A stretch of 64,000 bases of DNA, from contig CAVTVA010000001.1 of NCBI GenBank assembly GCA_963738185.1, forward strand, positions 558,001 through 622,000. Direction: 5' to 3'. The translations under genes and the position numbers were made by a program. The stretch is from AP-15 sp963738185 (GTDB lineage Bacteria > Pseudomonadota > Alphaproteobacteria > ATCC43930 > CGMCC-115725). Every line of letters starts with the position of its first letter. Within the stretch, counting starts at the first letter, position 1. This document shows positions 1-8,225 of the stretch, piece by piece. The notes under the pieces were generated by a model. It was given only the letters and a program-made list of their open reading frames with translations, was not told the DNA's origin and searched no databases.

Positions 1-594
1 GAGCGGCATTCCCGGCTGCGGTGCCGGCCCGCCGCGCAGCAGGGCCCACCCGATCAGCCCGCCGGCGGCGATCGCGCCGATCTGGCCGGCGGCGGACGGG
101 ATCCCGAGCGCCAGGATCGCGGCGCCGATGGCGATCGTCGCGCGCGGCCGGTCGGGGCACAAATTGCGCGCCATGCCCCAGACCGCGTTCGCCACCACCG
201 CCACGGCGACGATCTTGAGCCCGTGCAGCCACGGAGCATGGGCGAGGTCGCCGAACCGCGTCACCCCGTAGCCGAACAGGATCATCGCCACCGCGGACGG
301 GGCGGTAAAGCCGAGCCAGGCGGCGAAGCCTCCCGGCAGGCCCGCGCGCAGGATGCCGAGGCTGATCCCGGTCTGGCTGCTGGCCGGCCCCGGCAGGAAT
401 TGGCATAGCGCCACGATGTCGGCGAAGGCCGGCTCGTCGAGCCACCGGCGGCGCTCCACCAGCTCGGCCCGGAAATAGCCGAGATGCGCGACCGGGCCGC
501 CAAACGAGGTCAGCCCCAGCCGCAAAAAGATGCGCAGCACCTCGAACGCGGACCCGCGCCGGCGCGTGACCGGCTCGGTTGCCGCGGCGCTCAT
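1..594 (-). CDS. chrA: Chromate transporter ChrA, N-terminal part (runs off window)
   Basis: Membrane transporter of the CHR family, which exports chromate in characterised members. The minus frame opens at an ATG at 592-594 and stays open to base 1, so only the first 198 residues are present. Residues 17-60 carry the family signature: 'FLRLGLTSFGGPVAHLGYF' followed by 'CQFLPGPASSQTGISLG'. Alternating hydrophobic stretches follow (for example around residues 90-110, 125-140 and 150-190). It starts 24 bp after the stop of the upstream oxalyl-CoA decarboxylase gene on the same strand. Chromate as the real substrate is family knowledge only. Confidence 0.9.
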   Translation of the reverse strand, partial: MSAAATEPVTRRRGSAFEVLRIFLRLGLTSFGGPVAHLGYFRAELVERRRWLDEPAFADIVALCQFLPGPASSQTGISLGILRAGLPGGFAAWLGFTAPSAVAMILFGYGVTRFGDLAHAPWLHGLKIVAVAVVANAVWGMARNLCPDRPRATIAIGAAILALGIPSAAGQIGAIAAGGLIGWALLRGGPAPQPGMPL

Positions 595-617
595 TTCAAA
601 GTGCCCATCGCCTGAAC

Positions 618-2319
618 TTATTTCTTCTGGGCGACCGCGCTCCTCGGGTTGAGGCTCTGGATGTGGCCGCTCTCGGTGCCGGCGGTCGGGTCGATCACGG
701 CATTGATCAGCGCCGGCCTGCCCGAGGCGAGCGCCTCGCTCACCGCCTTGGTCAGGCCGGGTGTGTCGGTCACGTGCCAGCCGGCCCCGCCGAATGCCTC
801 GATGATCTTCTCGTAGCGCGCGCCGCGCAACAGACCGGTCGGCGAGTAGGCGGTCCCGGGCATGTCGCCGCGGTAGACGCCGTTGTTGTTGAAGACAACC
901 GTGGTCACCGGCAGCTGGTACCGGCAGATCGTCTCGATCTCCATCGCGCTGAAGCCAAAGGCGCTGTCGCCCTCGATCGCCACAACGGGCTTGCCGGTCA
1001 CCGCGGCAGCGCCGATAGCATAGCCCATGCCGATGCCCATGACGCCCCAGGTGCCGCTGTCGAGGCGGTGGCGGGGCAAGCTCATGTCGATGATGTTGCG
1101 GCCAAAATCGAGCGTGTTGGCGCCTTCGTTGACGATGAAGACGTCCGGCCGGGCGGCGAGCGCGTTGCGCACCGCGCGCAGGGCGCTGGAAAAGTTCATC
1201 GGGCTCGGATCGGCGTTGAGGCGGGCCGCCATGCGCTCGACGTTCTGCTGCTTGCGCTTCCCCATCTCGTCCATCCACGCCGCCTGGCGCTTGATCTGCC
1301 CTGGCTTCAGCGCGGCGTTGAACGCCGCGAACACCGATTTGATGTCGCCGACGACCGGGGCGGCGATCGCCCGGTTGCTGTCGATCTCGGTCGGCGAGAT
1401 GTCCACCTGCACGAGTCCGGGTAGCCGGCGACCACAGCGGCGGCCGCCCGTGCGACAACAGCCAATTGAGGCGCGCGCCCACCACCATCACGACATCGGC
1501 CTGGCCAATCGCAAACGAGCGCGCGGCGGCGGCCGATTGGGGATGGTCGTCGGGCAACAGGCCCTTGGCCATCGACATCGGCAGGAACGGGATGCCGGTC
1601 GTTTCGATAAACGAGCGGATTTCCTCGTCCGCCCGCGCATAGGCTGCACCCTTGCCGAGGATTACCAGCGGGCGCTGGGCATTCGCCAGCAATTCAAGGG
1701 CGCGCATGACCGATGCTGGGGCCGGCGGCTGTGCCGGCGCCGGATCGACGACTTTGATCAACGATTTCTTGCCGGTCTCCGCGTCGAGCGCCGAGCCGAG
1801 CACCTCGGCCGTCAAATCGAGATAGACGCCGCCCGGGCGCCCCGACACGGCGGCGCGGATTGCCCGTGCCACGCCGATGCCGATGTCCTGCGGGCGGTTG
1901 ACGCGGTAGGCCGCCTTGGCATAGCGCCTGGCGGCGCTGAGCTGGTCCATCTCCTCGTAGTCGCCCTGCTCGAGATCGACGATCGCCCGGTCGCTCGACC
2001 CGCTGATCAGGATCATCGGGAAACAATTGGTCGTGGCGTTGGCGAGCGCCACCATCCCGTTCAAAAAGCCGGGGGCCGAGACGGTCATGCAGATGCCCGG
2101 CTTCTGGGTCAGGTACCCGGCGATCGCCGCCGCGTTCCCGGCCGACTGCTCGTGGCGAAAGCCGAGATAGCGGATCCCTTCCGCCTGTGCCAACCGAAGC
2201 AAATCGGTGATCGGGATGCCGGCCACCCCAAAGATCGTATCGACCCCGTTCAGCTTCAGCGCCTCCACCACCAGGTGAAAGCCGTCGGTCATCTCCGCTG
2301 GCAGATCCGCTGCGCTCAT
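618..2319 (-). pseudogene. oxc: Oxalyl-CoA decarboxylase (ThDP enzyme), single frameshift
   Basis: ThDP-dependent enzyme that converts oxalyl-CoA to formyl-CoA and CO2; close homologues also act as 2-hydroxyacyl-CoA lyases. The N-terminal pyrimidine-binding half begins at the ATG at 2317-2319 (MSAADLPAEMTDGFHLVVEA) with the catalytic Glu region 'YLGFRHEQSAGNAAAIAGYL'. The C-terminal half (1412 to 618) has the ThDP motif with 'GDSAFGFSAMEIETICRY' and 'NNNGVYRG'. The halves are in different frames and join near 1413-1422. Removing one base there gives '..SPATR-LVQVDISPTEID', matching the family. Total length would be about 567 aa, normal for the family. The lesion may be a sequencing error rather than a dead gene. 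Confidence 0.85.
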
Positions 2320-2792
2320 CACGTCCACCGTTCCTAGCCCGTCGTATCCAACCGTTCTAAAGCAAATCGTAGGGCGGGTGGAGCGCAAGCGAAACCCGTC
2401 ATGCGCCACGTGGCCCGCGCGACCGGTTGCACCCGCCTTACGCTCGCCGACCCCGCGTCGCCATTACGCGCGGGAAATCGTCGAATGGACCAAATCGGGA
2501 CATCCCGAGACTCAACTCGACGCTCGCATTGGCGGAATTAAGACGGTAAGGAGAAAAGCCCAAACAAGCGCGTTTACAAAACGAATCTCGGCCGACGCAG
2601 GCGGCGCCAACGCCTGCTTCGCCCGTTAGCTTGGTCATGTGATCTTTTGGTCGTCGAAGACACTAAAATGTCTCAAACAACTCGGCGTAAATCCGTAACG
2701 CAAATATCGGGATGCTAAGGAACGCGATTGCCATTGCGGTGTTCTGCGGGAGTGGAGTTGGCTATCGCTAACCAATTCAGAAAGGTGTCAAG
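2320..2792. other. Intergenic region of about 470 bp
   Basis: Lies between the divergent starts of oxc (minus) and the peptidoglycan-binding protein gene (plus), so promoters for both should be here. Apart from the palindromic repeat at 2370-2440 I see no gene. Base composition becomes richer in AT at about 2640-2790, which fits a promoter area for the gene at 2793. Confidence 0.5.
2370..2440. repeat. Dispersed palindromic intergenic repeat, copy A
   Basis: A 71-bp element with inverted ends (TAGGGCGGGT ... ACCCGCCTTA). It contains 'GGGTGGAGCGCAAGCG' and 'GGTTGCACCCGCCTTACG', which recur with few changes at 45570-45636. It resembles the small REP-like elements seen in many proteobacterial genomes. 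The short frames crossing it (2378-2629 plus, 2438-2638 minus) look non-coding. Confidence 0.6.
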
Positions 2793-3227
2793 ATGAGACG
2801 ATTTCTCCGGAAATTGCTTCTCGGCACGGCTTCGGTACTGGCGTTGGGCATCGCGGGCACCGCGCTGAACTATGCGGTCGACCCGGACAGCGCTGCGAAT
2901 GCCGGAAGTGTGCCTTCTGCGTCCCAAGCCGCGGATGATCCGGCGCCGAGCGCTAATATGTGGAAAGACGATGTTCGCTGGGCGCAGGTTGAGCTTCGAG
3001 ACAGGGGCCTCTATAACGGATCACTCGATGGCCTCCTCGGTCCGCAGACGAAGCGGGCCCTCGGACAATTCCAAGAGAATAACGGCCTGGACCAGACGGC
3101 ATCGCTCGATGCGCAAACCTGGGAAGCGCTGACCGGCGGTACCGGCGGCGGCGAAGGATCGAGCACGCCGCCGAACACTTCCGCTTCAGAGCCGAATTCT
3201 TTGCCGAACAGCGATGCGGGCAGATGA
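2793..3227 (+). CDS. Exported protein with a peptidoglycan-binding domain
   Basis: A 144-residue protein. Residues 1-27 form a basic and hydrophobic N-terminus (RRFLRKLLLGTASVLALGIA), a signal peptide or anchor. Residues about 56-113 match a PG_binding_1 fold: 'DDVRWAQVELRDRGLYNG' then 'DGLLGPQTKRALGQFQENN' and 'DAQTWEAL'. The tail is low-complexity Gly/Ser/Pro/Asn. It probably binds cell-wall glycan in the periplasm; no catalytic domain is present. The ATG follows an 'AAAGGTG' ribosome-binding site. It is monocistronic: neighbours on both sides are on the opposite strand. Confidence 0.8.
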   Translation: MRRFLRKLLLGTASVLALGIAGTALNYAVDPDSAANAGSVPSASQAADDPAPSANMWKDDVRWAQVELRDRGLYNGSLDGLLGPQTKRALGQFQENNGLDQTASLDAQTWEALTGGTGGGEGSSTPPNTSASEPNSLPNSDAGR

Positions 3228-3477
3228 AGCTTGCCGCGGCGGTGATAACGAAACAGATGATCCCGCCGTCAATTCTTGGTCGTGAGATTGCTTCATCGCG
3301 CAGCCTGTCTTCGCGCCGCGCAAGGGGCGGATCCGTGGGCTCCCCGCAACGACAGCCATATAGGGGTCAGTGCGACGGGTCGGCGCGGCGCGCCGCCCGA
3401 GGACAGGATCTCTTGCCCGGCCTCGCGCCGCCTCCCGCCCGACTAACGCCGCCCGTGATACGGCCGCCGCAGCCGGC

Positions 3478-4233
3478 TTACCGGGCGGTTTCGGGTCGAT
3501 ACGCCCTCAGGAAGGTGCGCACGTGACGCACCGCCAACGGAATCTTGTCCGGGGTGTCCTTCCACGGGTAGAGGCTCACCTGTGCGTTGGGTGCCAGAAG
3601 CGCGCTCTCCATGGCGACGGCGTAGGGATGCGCCGGGACATCGTCCGGCAGGACCAGGATCGGGGTTTGGCAGTCGCGCACAAAATCGCGGGTTACGGTG
3701 AAGACGAAATCGGCGTTGGCGCGGTACATCTTGTTGAGGAATGTGTCGACCATCGCCATCGTGATGTCGGGCCGGCGTTCGCACAATGCCGGGCCCCAGC
3801 CCTTGATGTTATTCTGGTAGAAGAGATCGGGCATCTGCGGGCGAAAGCCGCTCGGCTGCGCCAACACCGCGGCAGCGATGCGTCGGGGCGCGCGCTTTAG
3901 CATATTCCAGATAAACGGGCCGCCGATGCAGAAGCCCAGCACCTGAAACTCGCTGATGCCGAGGTGGTCCATCAACCCGAGATGGTCGTCGGTATAGGCG
4001 TCCCACGGCCGGCGGGTCTCGACGGGCCCCGAAGACTGGCCGCCATTTGCGTTGCGCAAATCCGCGGCGATAACGCGATGCTCGTTCTTGAATTCGTCCA
4101 ACGGGTTGAACGGGTGGTTCGCCAGGCCCGCGACCGTCGAGTTCAACCCGCCGCCGGGAATTACCAGCAGCGGAAAGCCGGCACCGGCCTCCTCGTAATG
4201 AATGCGGACATCGCCCTTTTCGTAGAACGGCAT
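3478..4233 (-). CDS. Alpha/beta hydrolase with Cys nucleophile, copy 1 of 3
   Basis: A 251-residue alpha/beta hydrolase beginning MPFYEKGDVRIHYEEAGAGF. The oxyanion region is 'IPGGGLNST'. The nucleophile elbow is 'LGFCIGGPFIW' at about residues 111-121, so Cys replaces the usual Ser, as in dienelactone hydrolases. A late acid/His region is 'LPDDVPAHPYA'. The frame is open further upstream to 4488, but the ATG at 4231-4233 follows 'AGGAGAAAACCC' and aligns with the starts of both paralogues. It is the last gene of a minus-strand run from 9488. The substrate is unknown; operon partners suggest catabolism of a cyclic or lactone-like compound. Confidence 0.85.
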   Translation of the reverse strand: MPFYEKGDVRIHYEEAGAGFPLLVIPGGGLNSTVAGLANHPFNPLDEFKNEHRVIAADLRNANGGQSSGPVETRRPWDAYTDDHLGLMDHLGISEFQVLGFCIGGPFIWNMLKRAPRRIAAAVLAQPSGFRPQMPDLFYQNNIKGWGPALCERRPDITMAMVDTFLNKMYRANADFVFTVTRDFVRDCQTPILVLPDDVPAHPYAVAMESALLAPNAQVSLYPWKDTPDKIPLAVRHVRTFLRAYRPETAR

Positions 4234-4268
4234 GGGTTTTCTCCTGGCCAATTTTGTCGGATCGGGCA

Positions 4269-5051
4269 CTACTGGGCCGCCGCTGCCAGTGGCTGCGTCG
4301 CAACGGCCGGACGATTGGTGTTGAGGAAGGCGCGCACGTGCCGCAGCGCCACCTGAATCTGGAGCGGGTTCATCTTCCACGGATAGAGGCTGACCTGCGC
4401 ATTCGGTGCAAGATAGGCGCTCTCCAACGCGACGGCATAGGGATGCCCTGGCACATCGTCGGGCAGGATCAGGATTGGCGTCTGGCATTGGCGCACGAAA
4501 TCGCGGCTCACGGTGTAGACGAAGTCGGCGCGTTCACCAGTGTACATGTTGGTCAAGAACTTGTCGACCATCGCCATCGTAATATCGGTGCGGCGTTCGC
4601 ACAGCTCTGGGCCCCAGCTTTTCATGTTGTTGGTGTAGGAGAGATTGGGCATCTCGTGACGATAGCCGCTCGGCTGCACCGGCACCGCCGCGACGACGCG
4701 GTTACCGGCCCGCTTTAGGAGGTTCCAGATGAATGGGCCGCCGATGCAGAAGCCCAGCACCATGAACTGGCGGATGCCGAGATGGTCCATCAGCCCGAGC
4801 TGGTCGTCGGTATAGGCGTCCCACGGCCGGTCGGCTTCGAGCGGCCCCGTCGACTCGCCGCCCTTGGCGTTGCGCAGATCGGCGGCGATCACGCGAAACT
4901 CGCCCTTGAATTCGTCGAGCGGGTTGAATGGATGATTCGCAAGTCCCGCGACCGTCGAATTGAGCCCGCCGCCCGGGATGACCATCAGCGGAAAGCCGGA
5001 ACCGATCTCTTCGTAATGGATGCGGACATTGCCTCTTTCGCAGAACGGCAT
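4269..5051 (-). CDS. Alpha/beta hydrolase with Cys nucleophile, copy 2 of 3
   Basis: A 260-residue paralogue of the gene at 3478-4233, starting MPFCERGNVRIHYEEIGSGF and clearly closest to copy 1. It shares 'IPGGGLNSTVAGLANHPFNP', the elbow 'LGFCIGGPFIW' and 'LPDDVPGHPYAVALES'. The C-terminus ends in an Ala/Gln-rich tail. The start has 'AAGGAGGCACCGTC' just upstream. The gap to copy 1 is 35 bp; a palindromic repeat separates it from copy 3. Tandem duplication with divergence is directly visible. Confidence 0.85.
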   Translation of the reverse strand: MPFCERGNVRIHYEEIGSGFPLMVIPGGGLNSTVAGLANHPFNPLDEFKGEFRVIAADLRNAKGGESTGPLEADRPWDAYTDDQLGLMDHLGIRQFMVLGFCIGGPFIWNLLKRAGNRVVAAVPVQPSGYRHEMPNLSYTNNMKSWGPELCERRTDITMAMVDKFLTNMYTGERADFVYTVSRDFVRQCQTPILILPDDVPGHPYAVALESAYLAPNAQVSLYPWKMNPLQIQVALRHVRAFLNTNRPAVATQPLAAAAQ

Positions 5052-5099
5052 GACGGTGCCTCCTTAACGTGTTCAATCGTGTTCGATTGCTGGCATGAG

Positions 5100-5192
5100 T
5101 AGGGCGGAAAAGCGCAGCGCCATTCGCCATGACGTCACGTATGGCGCCGACTTCCGCAGTGTCGGCGGATTGCGCTTCGCTGATCCGCCCTA
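5100..5192. repeat. Palindromic intergenic repeat between hydrolase copies 2 and 3
   Basis: About 93 bp with inverted ends (TAGGGCGGA ... TCCGCCCTA) and an internal hairpin 'GGCGGATTGCGCTTCGCTGATCCGCC'. It is typical of REP-like elements and could stabilise or attenuate the operon mRNA at this point. It is not translated in any convincing frame. Confidence 0.65.
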
Positions 5193-5201
5193 CATTCATG
5201 A

Positions 5202-5963
5202 TTATTGCGCGGCGGCGCGCATCGGCACGTGCGCCTTTAGGAAGCTGCGCACCTTGTTTATCACGCGCTGCCGCAGCTCCTCCGGCTCGCGCCACGGGAA
5301 GACCGTAATCTCGGCGTTCGGCGCCAGGGAGGCGACATCGATCGAGGTCTGCAGCGGGTGAGAAGGCGTGTCGTCAGGCAATACGAGGATCGGCGTCCGG
5401 CAGTTCTTGATGAAGTCGCGCGGCACGCTGTAGAGGAAATCCGGCTGCGCGCGCCACAAGCTGTGAAAATACTTGTCGGTCGCGTCCTGCGACACCTCGG
5501 GCCGGCGCTTCTTAAAATCGCCCAGCCAATTGTCGGTGCTGTGGCGATACATGACGCCCGGGTCTTCCGGCCGGTGGCCGACGCTTTGGCAGAACACCGC
5601 AGCGACGACGCGTTGTGGCGCGCGCTGCAAGAGCTTGCCGGCAAAGCAGCCGCCGATGCAGTAGCCCATATAGAAAAACTCGCGGACGCCGAGATGATCC
5701 ATCAGCCCGAGCTGGTCGTCGGCAAACGCGTCCCAAGCATTTTCGGTCGGGACCGGGCCGGTCGATTCGCCGCCATTGGCGTTTCTCTGGTCCATCGTAA
5801 TGCAGCGGAAGTCGTTCTTGAACGCTTCCATCGCATTGATGACAGCGGTCGGCCAGTTGCTGACCCGCGAGTTCAGGCCGCCGCCGGGGGTGACCAACAG
5901 CGGGAAGCCGGAGCCGGCCTCCTCGTAGCGGATGCGAACATCGCCCTTCTGGTAAAACGGCAT
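5202..5963 (-). CDS. Alpha/beta hydrolase with Cys nucleophile, copy 3 of 3
   Basis: A 253-residue protein starting MPFYQKGDVRIRYEEAGSGF. It is more diverged than copies 1 and 2 but collinear: 'TPGGGLNSRV', elbow 'MGYCIGGCFAG' (Cys nucleophile) and 'LPDDTPSHPLQTS'. The same frame continues upstream through the SDR gene to 6812 and gives an apparent 536-aa fusion. This ATG (5961-5963) has its own ribosome-binding site (GGAGAGACTGCC) and matches the starts of the two paralogues. I therefore treat it as a separate gene and the fusion as a frameshift artefact in the SDR end. Confidence 0.82.
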   Translation of the reverse strand: MPFYQKGDVRIRYEEAGSGFPLLVTPGGGLNSRVSNWPTAVINAMEAFKNDFRCITMDQRNANGGESTGPVPTENAWDAFADDQLGLMDHLGVREFFYMGYCIGGCFAGKLLQRAPQRVVAAVFCQSVGHRPEDPGVMYRHSTDNWLGDFKKRRPEVSQDATDKYFHSLWRAQPDFLYSVPRDFIKNCRTPILVLPDDTPSHPLQTSIDVASLAPNAEITVFPWREPEELRQRVINKVRSFLKAHVPMRAAAQ

Positions 5964-6058
5964 GGCAGTCTCTCCTTGCTCAGTGTGACATTGGATCCTA
6001 TCGCGTGGGCGGCCGGAGCGGAATCCGCTTGCGGCCCCGGGTTTTCGCAGACCCCGTG

Positions 6059-6812
6059 TCAATGAAAGTAGCGACCCGAGTTCGATAACCATGGTCTGCC
6101 CGGTCATGGTCTCGGTGCGGCACATCGTGACCACCATGTCGGCGCAGTCGTCCTTGTCGGCCGGCCTTTTCAAGAGCGAGCTGGCCGCGGAATTCTCGAT
6201 CTGCTCGCGGCGAAGATTGGCGGTCGCGCGCGTGCCCTCGAGTAGGCCCGGCGCCACGCAGTTGACCAAGATCTGCGGCGCCAAGGCCACCGCCATGCAG
6301 CGCGTCAGGTGGATCAGGCCCGCCTTTGACACCGCGTAGGCGATCGACGAGCCGGTCGGCCCAATCCCCGACACCGATGCGATGTTGACGATACGGCCCC
6401 GGCCCTGCGCCTTCATCACCGGCGCCGCGGCTTTGATCAGGCGCATCGGCCCGGTCAGGTTGACGGCGATGATCTTGTCCCACACCTCGATCGTCAGGCT
6501 GTCGAGATCGGCGAACGGGATCGCCTTGTTGTAGGCGGCGTCGTTAACCAGGATGTCGAGCCGGCCGAAACGCCGGGCCACCTCGCCGACCACCCTATCC
6601 ACAGCCGTGCCGTCGGTGATGTCGCAGGCGAAGGCCGCGGCGCTGACCTGGTGCCGCGATGCAAGCTCGCGGGCGACACCCTCAGCCTGGTCGCGGCTTT
6701 GCGCGTACATCACGGCGATCTGCACGCCCTCCTTGGCCAGCGCGTGACAAATCCGCGTCCCGAGCCCGCCATTGCCGCCGGTCACCAGTGCCACCGCGCC
6801 GCTCAAATCCAT
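6059..6812 (-). CDS. Short-chain dehydrogenase/reductase (SDR), one-base insertion near its 3' end
   Basis: NAD(P)-dependent oxidoreductase. Residues 1-20 hold the Rossmann motif 'VTGGNGGLGTRI'. 'LVNDAAYN' corresponds to the NNAG motif, Ser-Tyr-Lys catalysis is in 'IASVSG' and 'AYAVSKAGL', and 'NCVAPGLLEGTR' follows. The start has 'AGGAGGAGGTT'. The C-terminus should read 'MVIDSGRYFH' then stop at 6059-6061. The sequence as given has one extra base (6081-6082), so the frame runs on into the hydrolase at 5963. The end given here assumes that correction. Ligand class is unknown; it sits between the flavin monooxygenase and hydrolase genes. Confidence 0.8.
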
Positions 6813-6846
6813 AACCTCCTCCTGCGTGTGGCTGTTCGGGCGGCGG

Positions 6847-8214
6847 TCATACGCCGGCGACCGCTTCCTGCAGCTCGGGCGTCCAGCCTGGTTGGTCGAA
6901 TACGCTCGCCGGCCAACGCAGACCGTAATGCTGGCGCAGCATCGTCCCGCTGTATTCGGTCCGGAACAGCCCGCGCCGTTGCAGTATCGGGATCACCTCG
7001 GCGCTGAACGCATCGAGCTGCGCCGGCAGCAAGGGGGGCATGATGTTGAACCCGTCCGCCGCACCATCGGCAAACCAATCCGCGATCAGCGCGGCGATCT
7101 GTTCGGGGGTCCCGGCGGTGACCAGGTGCCCGCGCGCCCCGGCAAGATAGCCGAGCAATTGCCGCAATGTCGGTTTGTCGCGTCGTACCAGGTTAAGGAT
7201 CACCTCGGTGCGGCTGCGCGCCGCCTCGACCGAGTCGGGGTCGGGAAAATCGGCGGGCGAGAGCGGCCGGTCGAGCGGCAGATGCGAGAAATCATGCCCA
7301 CCAAAGCGGCCCGACAGCCGCTTGCGCCCGACCTCCGGATCGCTGAGCTCGTTGACCTCGCGCGCCAGGCGCTGCGCTTCGCTTTCCGTCCCGCCGATCA
7401 TCGGGCTGAGGCCGGGCAAGATCAGCACCTCTTGCGGCAGCCGCCCCTCGGCGGCCGCCAGCCTCTTCAGATCGGCATAGAATTCCTGCGCGGTCGCCTT
7501 CGCCATATGGGCGGTGAATACGGCGTCGGCATGCCGCGCGGCGAACCGGCGGCCGGTGTCTGACGAGCCCGCCTGCACCAGCACGGGGCGCCCCTGCGGG
7601 CAGCGCGGCAGGTTGAGCGGCCCGGTCACCCGATAGAAATCACCGCGATGGTTGATCGGGCCAATCCGGTCGCGGCGCGCATATGCCCCGGAGGCCCGGT
7701 CGTCCACGACGGCATCGGCGGCCCAGCTGTCCCACAGCGCCTTGACGACCGTCATGAACTCCTCGCCGCGGGCGTAGCGATCGGCATGGCTGACCTGCCC
7801 GGCGCCGCCGTAATTTTCCGCCGCGGTGGCGAGCCACGAGGTCACGATGTTCCAGGCGGCGCGACCGTTGCTGATGTGGTCGATCGAGGCGAACTGGCGC
7901 GCGAGGTTGAAAGGCTCGGTGTAGGTGGTGGACGCGGTCGCGATCAGCCCGATCCGGCTAGTCGCCACCGCCAGCGCGGCCAATACCGTGATCGGCTCGA
8001 GCCAGGTGCGCGGCGCCTGCGCCACATCGCCGCCCAGCGCCAATTGGTCGGCAAAAAAGATCGAGTCGAACAGCGCCGCCTCGGCGCGCTGCGCCAAATC
8101 AACGTAATAGCGGATGTCGGTCAAGGGCAGCGGCGAGGATGCCGTGTGGCGCCACGACGCCTCGTGATGGCCGCGGCCATGGATGAACAGGTTGAGGTGC
8201 AGTTGCCGTTCCAT
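6847..8214 (-). CDS. LLM-class flavin-dependent monooxygenase (NtaA/SnaA/DszA type)
   Basis: A 455-residue bacterial luciferase-like enzyme. The N-terminus 'MERQLHLNLFIHGRGHHEAS' and then 'FFADQLAL', 'EPITVLAALAVATSRIGL' and 'RAAWNIVTSW' match the long NtaA/SnaA/SoxA/DszA subfamily. These are FMNH2-dependent oxygenases that attack chelators, sulfones or heterocycles with a partner reductase. No reductase is in the window. The start at 8214 follows 'AGGACGGGATCG'; an alternative ATG at 8227-8229 overlaps the upstream stop as ATGA. A much longer open frame to 9345 is the shadow of the beta-lactamase gene. It is 34 bp upstream of the SDR in the same operon. Confidence 0.88.
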   Translation of the reverse strand: MERQLHLNLFIHGRGHHEASWRHTASSPLPLTDIRYYVDLAQRAEAALFDSIFFADQLALGGDVAQAPRTWLEPITVLAALAVATSRIGLIATASTTYTEPFNLARQFASIDHISNGRAAWNIVTSWLATAAENYGGAGQVSHADRYARGEEFMTVVKALWDSWAADAVVDDRASGAYARRDRIGPINHRGDFYRVTGPLNLPRCPQGRPVLVQAGSSDTGRRFAARHADAVFTAHMAKATAQEFYADLKRLAAAEGRLPQEVLILPGLSPMIGGTESEAQRLAREVNELSDPEVGRKRLSGRFGGHDFSHLPLDRPLSPADFPDPDSVEAARSRTEVILNLVRRDKPTLRQLLGYLAGARGHLVTAGTPEQIAALIADWFADGAADGFNIMPPLLPAQLDAFSAEVIPILQRRGLFRTEYSGTMLRQHYGLRWPASVFDQPGWTPELQEAVAGV

Positions 8215-8225
8215 CGATCCCGTCC

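Noticed and set aside
2378..2629. 83-codon plus frame
   Set aside because: Runs through a palindromic intergenic repeat; composition non-coding.
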